A DNA stretch of 64,000 nt. It comes from Pedobacter cryoconitis (GTDB lineage Bacteria; Bacteroidota; Bacteroidia; Sphingobacteriales; Sphingobacteriaceae). The notes below the pieces were generated by a model. The model saw nothing but the letters and a program-made list of their open reading frames with translations. It did no database searches and had not been told where the DNA came from. Shown here in pieces: positions 7,523 to 16,988 of this stretch (positions are counted from its first letter, which is position 1; each line of letters begins with the position of its first letter). Position numbers and translations under genes: made by a program. The stretch is from contig NZ_QLLR01000022.1 of NCBI RefSeq assembly GCF_003259615.1, positions 1 through 64,000 on the forward strand, written 5' to 3'.

Positions 7523-10060
7523 TTATCTTGTCGTCTTCAGTTCTTTGGCCAGTAAATCATCAATAGTTGCCAGCGAATCATAAGCCCTGACTCCTATTGT
7601 CCCGCTTTTGAAGCTGGTATCTGTCACTGAAATTAAAGGTTTAGCTGTTTTGCCGTTAAAGTATACTTTAATAGAACTTCCTTTTGCCTCTATTCTAACC
7701 CGATAAGCTGTTCCGGTTTCCAGTTTTTGGTCTTTCGATGCCAGTAAAATCCATTTCTGATCAATTGATTTGCCTAATTCCACCTTTCCTGATGATGCGT
7801 CAATTCCTAAATAATAACCATGATAAGCATCAGCGCCGATAACCTGATCACTAACTTTGAACAACAATCCTGCATTGCCATCTTTTGAATCGAGCCGGAT
7901 TGTTGCCTCATAACTCAGATCATCAAACAGTGTTCTGCTTGCTATAGCTTTTGACCCATGTATCCCATATCCCCATGAACCTTTATTCGAGGCTGCATGC
8001 AATGCTCCGTCCTTAATAAACCAGCTTCCGCCATAAATCAACCAATCCTTAAGGGTTGCCTGATTAAAATTCTCTTTAAACTCTTTGCCCGGACTTTGCG
8101 GTATACCAATAACAGGAAAATTACTGATCCTGATGTTTTCACTTCCAAAAGGCGTAAGTACAATCTCTTCTGTTGGTTCTGAAGAGGCTACCGGGCTCAC
8201 TGGTACTTCTAAAGCGTGCATTTTAGTATAAGCTAAAGTCCATGATGGTATCTTTTTTGCTGAAACCTGAAGTTTAACAGGAGTAGTAGCCTGAATAAAC
8301 GGGTTTTCCGGCATGGCAGTATGCTGGGTTTTTATAGATCCTGCTAAATCATTGCGGTTAATCACCAATCCGTAATTCCACGCAGAAGCTGCAGACACTT
8401 CATAATCAAAGAAACCTTTTACAGGATGTTTTTTCACCGGAGCATATTTTGCATCAATTTGCAGTGCATATACGATCGGGCCGCGTTCTACAGTTACGGA
8501 ATTATTGACCTGACCGGTTATTTTTACTTCCATAGGGAAGGAGAGTACGACCTGGTCCTTTGTATCCCATGTTCTGTTAATCGTATAAATCTGACCTGTT
8601 TTAACACCAGCTGACTGTTTCCCATTAACAGTAATCTGCGGATTTTTACACCATTCCGGAATCCTTAATTTCAAAGGAAAAGAAGCAGTTTTTGCCAGCT
8701 CTATTTTAATCCTTATTTTTTCCTCAAATGGATAATCAGTAACTACCTGAAGCTTAATTGGAACTGAGTTTGCAACAAAAGCATTGACTTCAACCGGCGC
8801 ATAAGCAATTACAGCCAGCCCCTTATCCGGAGTTGCTGTCCAGCTATTTTTTACAAAATAAGGCCAGCCCATGTGCATATTATACCTGCAACAGCCCATT
8901 CCTGAATATGGACTTAAAAGTAAGGCTCCATCATAATCTTCATCAAATCCGGAGTTACCGTGTTTGCAGACCACCTGATTTGGCTGTGAATAATATAAAT
9001 GAGAGGTAATATCTCTGCTGAATTGTGCTGGCAGGGTATTAAAAGCAATCTTTTCCAATCTGTCACCCAGTTGCGCGTCATGAACTATTCTGACTGCGGT
9101 TTCCAGGCTTTGCATCCATTCCACAACAGTACAGGTTTCAGTTCCCTGAAAAGAGCTCTTTCCAGCCAAAAACTCGGTTCCGGAGGCAATTCCTGAAGCC
9201 TGGCCATGGTCCCTGATTAAATTGTCAATTCCTTTTTCAGTGGCGGCGCTATAAAATGCTGTCTTTTCCAGCTGTGAATAGAGCGCCGGGAATTTAAGCG
9301 CCTGCCCCACACTTACACTATGCTTGGTATGGAAATCGTCACCGTAAAAATAAAATTGATTGTTGGTATAAATGTCTGCCCAGGGGTAAGCTTGCGATTT
9401 TAGCTTCTCCGCAAGTACTAAAAGTGATCTTTCGCCAGTAATATTATAAAGCCAGAAGACAATTTCTATATTATCACCTGCTCTTGATTTGCTCCATTCC
9501 GTTAGCGGTTTTTTGTCCAGGTTGCTTAGTTGATATTTGAAATACCTGGTGAAAAAACCAATAACCCTTTTGTCACCTGTAGCTTCATAATAACTTTGTA
9601 CCGCATACATCATTGGCATCCTTGGCCACCAATCGTTCATTTTTACCGGACCAAATGCACCATCAGGCTGTTGATGAGCTAAAGTCCAGTTTATCCATTT
9701 CTGAGCTTTTTCCTTTAAACCTGCATCATCCAAAGTATAAGCCAGCGCAACCAATCCTTTAACATAATAGGGGGCACGTTCCCAGCTTTCACCCTGGCCA
9801 CCAAGCCAGTCAGAACCTGCACCAAGATTGGAAGCTTCCGGATAAAGTTCTTCAGCATGCCCTGTTGCCCCGTCTTTTTGTAACTCCAGTTGTTTGAGTA
9901 ACCAACCCCTGGCTTTAATACTACCCAATGGAAGTTGTATATATGAAGCTGCATCAAGAGGAGCACGGTTATACTGATAAGGTGATCGGGATTTATGCTG
10001 CGCAATAAGCAGTGAAGGAAGCAAGGCAAGCCCAAAGATCATAGATTTACTGAAGTTCAT
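7523..10060 (-). CDS. GH127-family (DUF1680) glycoside hydrolase with C-terminal concanavalin-like domain
   Basis: The 845-residue protein has a signal peptide (1-20, ending LLIA) and is probably periplasmic or exported. Residues 30-620 match the GH127/DUF1680 fold, whose characterised members are beta-L-arabinofuranosidases using a zinc-bound cysteine. The expected ligands are present: E308 and C310 in ETC, and the C390-C391 pair in GMGCCRYN. Residues about 665-840 form a DUF1080/LamG-like beta-sandwich (a second domain after a linker). The substrate is inferred only as an arabinose- or related-sugar-containing glycan. It stands alone, convergent with the Crp-type gene (5-bp gap), with no SusC/SusD pair nearby. 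It marks the left end of ordinary chromosome before the NRPS operon. Confidence 0.8.
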   Translation of the reverse strand: MNFSKSMIFGLALLPSLLIAQHKSRSPYQYNRAPLDAASYIQLPLGSIKARGWLLKQLELQKDGATGHAEELYPEASNLGAGSDWLGGQGESWERAPYYVKGLVALAYTLDDAGLKEKAQKWINWTLAHQQPDGAFGPVKMNDWWPRMPMMYAVQSYYEATGDKRVIGFFTRYFKYQLSNLDKKPLTEWSKSRAGDNIEIVFWLYNITGERSLLVLAEKLKSQAYPWADIYTNNQFYFYGDDFHTKHSVSVGQALKFPALYSQLEKTAFYSAATEKGIDNLIRDHGQASGIASGTEFLAGKSSFQGTETCTVVEWMQSLETAVRIVHDAQLGDRLEKIAFNTLPAQFSRDITSHLYYSQPNQVVCKHGNSGFDEDYDGALLLSPYSGMGCCRYNMHMGWPYFVKNSWTATPDKGLAVIAYAPVEVNAFVANSVPIKLQVVTDYPFEEKIRIKIELAKTASFPLKLRIPEWCKNPQITVNGKQSAGVKTGQIYTINRTWDTKDQVVLSFPMEVKITGQVNNSVTVERGPIVYALQIDAKYAPVKKHPVKGFFDYEVSAASAWNYGLVINRNDLAGSIKTQHTAMPENPFIQATTPVKLQVSAKKIPSWTLAYTKMHALEVPVSPVASSEPTEEIVLTPFGSENIRISNFPVIGIPQSPGKEFKENFNQATLKDWLIYGGSWFIKDGALHAASNKGSWGYGIHGSKAIASRTLFDDLSYEATIRLDSKDGNAGLLFKVSDQVIGADAYHGYYLGIDASSGKVELGKSIDQKWILLASKDQKLETGTAYRVRIEAKGSSIKVYFNGKTAKPLISVTDTSFKSGTIGVRAYDSLATIDDLLAKELKTTR

Positions 10061-10491
10061 ATTTATAAATGGTTAGGCAATCCAAAGGACAAGTTTAACT
10101 TAAATAATAAGCCTTTTATTGTCAAAGGGATAAATTGATACAATATGAAGAAATTTTGAAATAAATGGTTGTCACATCTTTTCGTAAATAAATTTTGTTT
10201 TATTCAAATTATTATGCAGATTGCATTAAGATAACCAGAGGAAATAAAATATCTGGAAAATCTAATAAATTAAGTGTAGGTTATTGCTTACTGTAGCGGT
10301 AGCTATTCTTTTTTGAGTCGTTTTAGACTAATCATATACACAATCCCAGTATAATCATCCACAGCTTGTTTCATTATTTTCCTGCATAATAATCAGACGT
10401 TATGTTATTCCAGCTTCATACAGATGAAATTGACTATGAACTGCTGTAATTCAGGATTGATAACAAAACCGAACTCTGATAAAGCTTAATT
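10061..10491. other. Gene-free 431 bp before the NRPS operon
   Basis: I see no gene, RNA or strong hairpin. This AT-rich stretch separates the divergent GH127-family gene from the NRPS operon and must hold both promoters. The best promoter candidate is listed separately. It would leave a 5' untranslated leader of nearly 300 nt, long enough for regulation, but no known riboswitch pattern is recognisable. Confidence 0.6.
10169..10197 (+). promoter_or_regulatory. Candidate promoter of the NRPS operon
   Basis: TTG (10169-10171) is followed by 17 nt and then TAAATTTTG (10189-10197), close to the Bacteroidota TTG-N17-19-TAnnTTTG form. The match is imperfect by one T and rests on pattern alone. Confidence 0.3.
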
Positions 10492-13400
10492 ATGAAAAGC
10501 ACTACCCTAAGTGAGTTACTCCGGAAAAATATACATTCGCATCATATAGGAATTACCTTTATAGAAGGCAGCGATCAGGAAATATTCCTTTCTTATGCTG
10601 GCTTATATCAGCAGGCGCTAAAGGCCCTGGCAATTCTGCAAAACAGCGGTATGTCTGCTGGTGATGAACTTGTATTGCAAGTCAGCGATAACAAAACTTT
10701 TGTGATTGGTTTCTGGGCAGCAATTTTAGGTGGCTTTATACCAGTACCGCTCGCTGCCGCACAAACAACTGAACAGAAGCATAAACTGTTTAATGTGTGG
10801 AAAATACTAAACAACCCTTTCTTGCTGATAGCTGATCAGGAATTAAAACATCTTGAAATATTTGCGATAGAAAATAACTACATGCCACTATACCGTGGGA
10901 TGGAAGAACAGGTGATTTTGGGGCAAGCTTTACTGTTGTCTTCAGAGGAAGGTAAAATGGCGACAGTACAAGGACAGGAAATTGCCTTTGTGCAGTTTTC
11001 CTCAGGCTCTACTGGTTTACCTAAAGGAGTTGTACTTACACATGAAAATCTGTTGGCTAATCTGGAAGGGATAGCGAATGCTGGTGAATATAACAAGGGT
11101 GATAACATGTTGAGCTGGATGCCATTGACCCACGATATGGGCCTGATAGGTTTTCATTTAAATCCCTTGTACAGTGGTATTAACCAATATTTAATGCCTA
11201 CTTCTCTTTTTGTACGCAGACCTGAACTTTGGCTTGCCAAAGCCAGCGAGCACGCCATCAGCATTCTTTGTTCACCCAATTTTGGGTATGAGTATTTACT
11301 CAAACATCTGGGTACGCAGGGAAAACAAACCTGGAATTTGTCAGACGTAAGGATTATTTATAATGGGGCAGAGCCTATATCGGCTGCGCTGTGTGAACGT
11401 TTTTTGGATACGCTTGCTTTGTACGGGCTATCTCGTAAGGCCATTTGTCCGGTATATGGTCTGGCAGAAGCCAGTGTTGCTGTGGCAATGACTGCTATGC
11501 AGGATGAAGTTATTGTTGTTCACCTGCATCGTGACCACCTCAGCCCGGGTAACAGTATTGCCCTGGTTAGCGATCTTGACACTGCTGCTGTTACCTTTGT
11601 CAATGTAGGCAGGGCGATTGATCATTGCGAACTCCGGATTGCGAACGAAGAGGATATTGCAGTGCCCGAATCTGTAATCGGACAGGTGCATATTAAAGGC
11701 AGAAATGTAACAGGAGGTTATTACAATAACAAAAATGAATCTCTGAATGCAACAGCCTCAGATGGCTGGTTAAAAACAGGTGATCTCGGATTCTTGCTGA
11801 ATGGGGCATTATATATTACCGGCCGGAAAAAAGACGTTTTTTTTGTAAATGGCCAAAATTACTATCCTCATGATATTGAGCGTGTAGCAGAAGAATCAGC
11901 TGGTTTTGAATTAAATAAAATTGCAGTAGCAGGATGGTTCAATAATGCTGCCCAGCAAGAAGAAGTAATTGCTTTTGTAGCACATAGGGGGAGTATAGAA
12001 TCGTTTCTACCTTTAGTAAAACTGCTGAAAGCCGTGATTAATACCAGGACAGGTTTGGTGATTAACCGGATACTGCCGATCAAACAAATTCCTAAGACCA
12101 CTAGTGGCAAATTACAGCGTTTCAGGCTCATTGAACGTTTGCACAATGGGGATTTTGAAAAAATTGAACAGGAGCTGCAGCAAGCTATAATAAGTACAGA
12201 AAGCAACATTATTGCTGATACTTCCCTATACAGCACAGTAGAAAGACAGTTACTTGACTTATACAAACAGGTACTAGACAATAAAGACATTGATATCAAT
12301 GATTCATTTTTCGAGGCAGGCGGAAATTCATTGAAATCTGCCGAACTAGCTATGTTAATGCTGAAATCTTTTGAGATAGAGTTATCCTCCAAAGTATTGT
12401 ACAGCAACCCGACAGTAAAAATGCTGGCTGCTGCAATAGGACAATTGCAAAAACAAAGCTACATACCGTTACCGACAGCAGACAAGCAAACCTATTACCC
12501 GGTAAGTTTTGCCCAGAAAAGACTATACTATGCCTGGGAGCTGGACAGTATGGGAACTGCCTACAATGTTCCTGTAGGTATTCAGATAAAGGGGGCGATT
12601 AATGCTGATAGGCTGGAATTTTGTATCCGTCAGCTAATTGGCCGTCATGAAGTATTGCGCATGTCATTTCACAGGAAAACGGAGCCTGTATTCAGCATAA
12701 CAGAAGCTGTTGAATTTTCATTAAATCGTTTAAATTGCACAGAAGCGGATATAGATACAATGCTGTTACAGCTGGTTGAGCCATTTGATTTAAATAAGGG
12801 TAAGCTCTTCAGGTTTACTTTGCTCCAAACAGCTATTACGGAATATATACTATTTGCAGACTTTCATCACATCATTGCAGATGGTATTTCAATAAGCATT
12901 TTTATCAGGGAATTGCTGGATCTATACGAAGGTAAAGAACTAGCTGCCTTATCCGCAGCTTATACGGATTTTGCGTGCTGGGAGAAAATACATGATGTTA
13001 TCAATAACGATGCTGCTGTATTATATTGGCAGCAGCAGTTGCAGCCGCCTATACCATTGTTAACGCTGCCTGCCAATCAGAAGCAGCCTGCTGTTTTCAA
13101 TTATTCAGGTGCACGCAAAAGCTTTCAGTTCGATGATGCAGTTGACGCAGGGCTTCGGCAATTAGCCAAACAATATGGATGTACTTTACATGCGCTGCTG
13201 TTAACACTCTATTATATACTGCTCTGCAAATATTCAGGGAAAGAAGATATTATCGTTGGTATTGCTTCCTCTGGCCGGAATCATCCGGATTTACAGGGAT
13301 TGATGGGCATGTTTGTAAATAACCTGGCTATAAGAACGCAAATTGATGGGGAACAGAAATTTACAGATCTGCTGGAACACGTTAACCAGACCATAGATAA

Positions 13401-16400
13401 TGCCTTTGATTATAAGGATTACCCATTTGATGCGGTCGTTAAGCAGGCAGATACCAGGCAAGAGGCTGGCAGAAACCCGGTTTTTGATACCATGTTTCTT
13501 TTTCAGCATTTTCATTTACCTGAAACTTCACCTGCAGATTTTACCTGTAGCCATTACCCTTTTAATACTGGTTCAGCGAAGTTTGATCTTTCACTCGAAC
13601 TCAAGGAGGTGGGACAAAAATTGCAATATGAATTTGAATATGCGACCAGTCTTTTTGAGGAATCTTTTATTGATAGCCTGGGCCGCAGCTTTGCTTGTCT
13701 TGCCCGTAGTGTAGCTATCGATCCACATCAAAAAGTTGCAATACTGCCGGTTCTTGATGTGAAAGAATATGATGAAGTCATACATTTATTTAACCATACG
13801 GGGAATGTATTTCCCAAAGATAAATCCATACATCATTTATTTGAAGAGCAAGTTCAGCGAACACCCGGTGCTATTGCTATAGAAGATAACGGCTACCAAA
13901 TCAATTATGCGCAGCTGAATAAACGAGCTAACGAAATGGCACTGCTACTGCGCAGTAAAGGAGCAGCAAATGGCCATATTATTGCATTGTTGTTGCCTGG
14001 ATCTATTGAATTGGTGGTCAGTATTTTGGCAGTATTAAAGACTGGAGCTGCCTATTTGCCGATTGATACTGAGCTGCCAGAAGAGCGTATACGCTTTATG
14101 CTAAGCGATAGTAAAAGCCTTCTAATGGTTACAAACCGTGCCGTAGCTGAAGAAAGACAACTTCATACAATTTCCGGAATAAATTTCTTGTATACAGACG
14201 AACCAGAGACTTCGGCTTTACCTCTTTCTTTAACTGAAGAAGTAGATGTAGTTGATAAGCTGGCCTATGTAATTTATACTTCTGGAACAACAGGAAATCC
14301 AAAAGGTGTGATGGTCCACCATGCTTCACTGGTAAATTATATTACCTGGGCTGCTGAAACTTATTTAAATGGGACTGATCTTACTGTTCCGCTGTTTACT
14401 TCCATTTCTTTTGATTTGACGGTTACTTCTATTTTTACACCGCTTATTACCGGTAACCGTATACTCATTTATCAGGATAAAGAAGGGGAAGTCTTAATTG
14501 AAAAAATTATGACCGATAACCGGTCAGATATTATCAAATTAACACCCTCGCATCTTCGGATCATTGCTGCCAGCGAAACGATGCCTTATGGGGAAAGCAG
14601 GGTGAAAAAATTTATTGTTGGCGGCGAACAGCTTAATACTGCGCTGGCAAAAACAATTTCCGGTAAACTGGGCGGCCCGCTTGAAATATATAATGAATAT
14701 GGGCCAACAGAAGCTACTGTGGGCTGTATGATTCACAAGTTTAGTACGGACGAAGCTGGCGAAGTTGTACCTATAGGAGTGCCTGCTGCGAATACCTGGA
14801 TTTATCTGCTGGACAAATATCTGCAGCCTGTGCCCGCTGAGGTGGCAGGCGAAATATATATAGCTGGCGACGCGCTTGCTAAAGGCTATTTGTTTAACGC
14901 AGTTTTAACAGCAGAGAAGTTCATAGTCAATCCCTTTGTTAAGGATACACTGATGTATAAAACAGGTGATATGGCAACGCGGTCACCGCAGGGGATAGTA
15001 AAATATATCGGACGAGGGGATCAGCAGGTTAAAATAAATGGTCACCGGATTGAGTTGCAGGAAGTAGAATGTAAAATACTTGAATATAAGGGTGTTAATG
15101 AGGTTGTGGTGACGATTAAAAACCTAAAAAATGGTGAGCCAATCCTCTGTGCATATTATAAAAGCGACGAAGTAATAGCTGCTGCCAGCTTACACAATTA
15201 TCTGGCTTTGCATTTGCCTTATTATATGATCCCTGCTCATTTTATGCAGCTGGAGCATATACCCTTAACACAGAATGGCAAAACAGATTATGCTGCTTTG
15301 CCTGAGCCAGCTCAGGTAATACTTGCAGAACCTCAAATGCCTGCCAACGAGATAGAACAAATTATGCTCAATGTATGGGGTGATGTATTAAGGTCTTCGG
15401 TTATAACCGTTACAGATAATTTTTTCCATCTGGGCGGCGACTCCATCAAAGCAGTTCAGATCACATCGCGCTTGCTGGAAAAAGGAATTGTACTTAAAGC
15501 ACGAAATATCCTTACCTGGTACACCATCGCACAAATTAGTCAGCATGCAACGTTTGTTGGGAAATATCAGCAATACGCCCAGGGAGTTATTGAGGGGGTG
15601 AAAACAATAACACCTATTGAGCACTGGTTTTTTGCACAACAGCTGGCCAATCCTGATTATTACAACCAATCTGTATTGTTAGTGTTGAAAAGGCCATTAT
15701 CCGCTGCCTTACTGGAAAGTGCTTTTGAAAAGATAATTGAAACGCATGATGAATTAAGAATGAATTATGATGCAGCTCAACAGCAAACTTTTTACAATAA
15801 AGCACATCTGGGCAAACGCATAGTAATTGAAACGTACGAAGTTTTAACTCCAGACATCGCTGCTATTTGTGAGGGCGTGAAAAGGAACTTCGATATAGCA
15901 CATAACTTGTTACTTAAGGCAGCGCTGATCCACGAAAAACAGGGGCAAACCTATTTGCTGATTACCGCGCATCACCTGGTAACCGACGGTATTTCATGGC
16001 GCATTTTGCTGGAAGACCTATATACAGCCTGCGCAGCACTTGAAAGAGGGATGGACATCATCATGCCTCAAAAAACTGCTTCGCTGTTTGAATGGCAGCG
16101 GGCATTAATAAATTATGCTGCGGGTAAAGCTTATACTGATGCCGAAGGTTTCTGGATTGCGCAGGAAACGGATGTTTTTACAGTGCCTGCAGATAAACAT
16201 ACCGATGACTGGCGCTGTAAAAACCGCGGGAAAATACAATTGCAACTTAATGAAACTGCTACTGCATTTTTACTGACAGACGCTAACCTGGTCTACCATA
16301 CAGATACGTCAATGCTGTTAAATACCGCACTGGCAATGGCTTTAAAAGAATGGACCAATGCTGCTTATATAGTCATTGAACAGGAAAGCCATGGTCGCCA

Positions 16401-16932
16401 TCTGGATATTAATGTGTCACGTACACTGGGCTGGTTCACAGCTATTTATCCGTTATGTTTGAAGTTAGCTGACGATAGTAGCCCGGCTGCTTGCATAAAG
16501 GCCGTTAAAACTGCTTTTGCAGCCATACCTGATCAGGGTATAGGTTATGGTATTTACCAATATCAGCAACCGTTGAATCAGCAGCGTATTACACAGGTCC
16601 GCCTGAATTACCTGGGACAGTTTGACCATGAATTTGACAATGAGCTTTTTAAATTCAGCAACCACTCAACTGGTCCTGAAACAGATCCGGAAAACAATCT
16701 CTCTGCTGTTTTAGAAATAAATTCGATGGCCATACAAGGCAAATTATACATTGATTTCTGCTATAACAGCAAATCGCATGAAAAAGGTACCATGCAATGG
16801 CTCACCAATGTCTTCATGGATAAACTAGATAGTCTTCAGGATCATCTGCTCAGTGAACATAAAACACATTTTATACCTGCTTCCTTTGGAGTCACTCTTG
16901 ATGAGCAGGACCTGAATGAACTGTTCAGCTAA
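10492..16932 (+). CDS. NRPS 1: FAAL-T-C-A(Asn)-T-E, lipopeptide starter
   Basis: This 2146-residue starter protein loads a fatty acid and adds D-Asn. Domains: fatty acyl-AMP ligase-like domain (1-580; FSSGSTGLPKG near 169, YYPHDIE near 463); carrier (S613 in GGNSLKS); condensation (about 668-1090; H792-H793-x3-D797); adenylation (about 1095-1600); carrier (S1651 in LGGDSIK); epimerisation (about 1705-2130; H1827-H1828-x3-D1832, then SW). The A-domain pocket, read by alignment to GrsA, is D-L-T-K-I-G-E-V-G-K with D1308 first, very close to the Asn code DLTKLGEVGK. The GGDS carrier next to E and the DCL-like C domain opening the next protein both support a D residue. N-acyl-D-Asn is the leader used by prodrug NRPS systems. 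FAAL rather than CoA ligase is inferred from the YYPHDIE-type motif and direct fusion to a carrier. Confidence 0.88.
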   Translation: MKSTTLSELLRKNIHSHHIGITFIEGSDQEIFLSYAGLYQQALKALAILQNSGMSAGDELVLQVSDNKTFVIGFWAAILGGFIPVPLAAAQTTEQKHKLFNVWKILNNPFLLIADQELKHLEIFAIENNYMPLYRGMEEQVILGQALLLSSEEGKMATVQGQEIAFVQFSSGSTGLPKGVVLTHENLLANLEGIANAGEYNKGDNMLSWMPLTHDMGLIGFHLNPLYSGINQYLMPTSLFVRRPELWLAKASEHAISILCSPNFGYEYLLKHLGTQGKQTWNLSDVRIIYNGAEPISAALCERFLDTLALYGLSRKAICPVYGLAEASVAVAMTAMQDEVIVVHLHRDHLSPGNSIALVSDLDTAAVTFVNVGRAIDHCELRIANEEDIAVPESVIGQVHIKGRNVTGGYYNNKNESLNATASDGWLKTGDLGFLLNGALYITGRKKDVFFVNGQNYYPHDIERVAEESAGFELNKIAVAGWFNNAAQQEEVIAFVAHRGSIESFLPLVKLLKAVINTRTGLVINRILPIKQIPKTTSGKLQRFRLIERLHNGDFEKIEQELQQAIISTESNIIADTSLYSTVERQLLDLYKQVLDNKDIDINDSFFEAGGNSLKSAELAMLMLKSFEIELSSKVLYSNPTVKMLAAAIGQLQKQSYIPLPTADKQTYYPVSFAQKRLYYAWELDSMGTAYNVPVGIQIKGAINADRLEFCIRQLIGRHEVLRMSFHRKTEPVFSITEAVEFSLNRLNCTEADIDTMLLQLVEPFDLNKGKLFRFTLLQTAITEYILFADFHHIIADGISISIFIRELLDLYEGKELAALSAAYTDFACWEKIHDVINNDAAVLYWQQQLQPPIPLLTLPANQKQPAVFNYSGARKSFQFDDAVDAGLRQLAKQYGCTLHALLLTLYYILLCKYSGKEDIIVGIASSGRNHPDLQGLMGMFVNNLAIRTQIDGEQKFTDLLEHVNQTIDNAFDYKDYPFDAVVKQADTRQEAGRNPVFDTMFLFQHFHLPETSPADFTCSHYPFNTGSAKFDLSLELKEVGQKLQYEFEYATSLFEESFIDSLGRSFACLARSVAIDPHQKVAILPVLDVKEYDEVIHLFNHTGNVFPKDKSIHHLFEEQVQRTPGAIAIEDNGYQINYAQLNKRANEMALLLRSKGAANGHIIALLLPGSIELVVSILAVLKTGAAYLPIDTELPEERIRFMLSDSKSLLMVTNRAVAEERQLHTISGINFLYTDEPETSALPLSLTEEVDVVDKLAYVIYTSGTTGNPKGVMVHHASLVNYITWAAETYLNGTDLTVPLFTSISFDLTVTSIFTPLITGNRILIYQDKEGEVLIEKIMTDNRSDIIKLTPSHLRIIAASETMPYGESRVKKFIVGGEQLNTALAKTISGKLGGPLEIYNEYGPTEATVGCMIHKFSTDEAGEVVPIGVPAANTWIYLLDKYLQPVPAEVAGEIYIAGDALAKGYLFNAVLTAEKFIVNPFVKDTLMYKTGDMATRSPQGIVKYIGRGDQQVKINGHRIELQEVECKILEYKGVNEVVVTIKNLKNGEPILCAYYKSDEVIAAASLHNYLALHLPYYMIPAHFMQLEHIPLTQNGKTDYAALPEPAQVILAEPQMPANEIEQIMLNVWGDVLRSSVITVTDNFFHLGGDSIKAVQITSRLLEKGIVLKARNILTWYTIAQISQHATFVGKYQQYAQGVIEGVKTITPIEHWFFAQQLANPDYYNQSVLLVLKRPLSAALLESAFEKIIETHDELRMNYDAAQQQTFYNKAHLGKRIVIETYEVLTPDIAAICEGVKRNFDIAHNLLLKAALIHEKQGQTYLLITAHHLVTDGISWRILLEDLYTACAALERGMDIIMPQKTASLFEWQRALINYAAGKAYTDAEGFWIAQETDVFTVPADKHTDDWRCKNRGKIQLQLNETATAFLLTDANLVYHTDTSMLLNTALAMALKEWTNAAYIVIEQESHGRHLDINVSRTLGWFTAIYPLCLKLADDSSPAACIKAVKTAFAAIPDQGIGYGIYQYQQPLNQQRITQVRLNYLGQFDHEFDNELFKFSNHSTGPETDPENNLSAVLEINSMAIQGKLYIDFCYNSKSHEKGTMQWLTNVFMDKLDSLQDHLLSEHKTHFIPASFGVTLDEQDLNELFS

Positions 16933-16988
16933 TTAAGAACTTCCCATTTATTTGCACGCACAATTTTACCGAATAAACCTTTGTCATT

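Noticed and set aside
1..10060. Link between the tRNA-Lys island and the NRPS operon
   Set aside because: The integrase orientation puts the island to the left, and about 8 kb of ordinary chromosomal genes, including guaB, separates it from the NRPS operon.
10492..12230. First domain as an ordinary amino-acid A domain or acyl-CoA ligase
   Set aside because: It lacks the A-domain Asp235 context. It has the YYPHDIE-type region of FAAL proteins and feeds a carrier directly, which fits acyl-AMP transfer.
11868..12407. 179-codon open frame on the minus strand inside NRPS 1, and similar ones at 31532-32020 and 39974-40486
   Set aside because: They lie opposite coding sequence with clear domain motifs, show no recognisable protein family and have low-complexity composition. 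They are shadows of the real frame.
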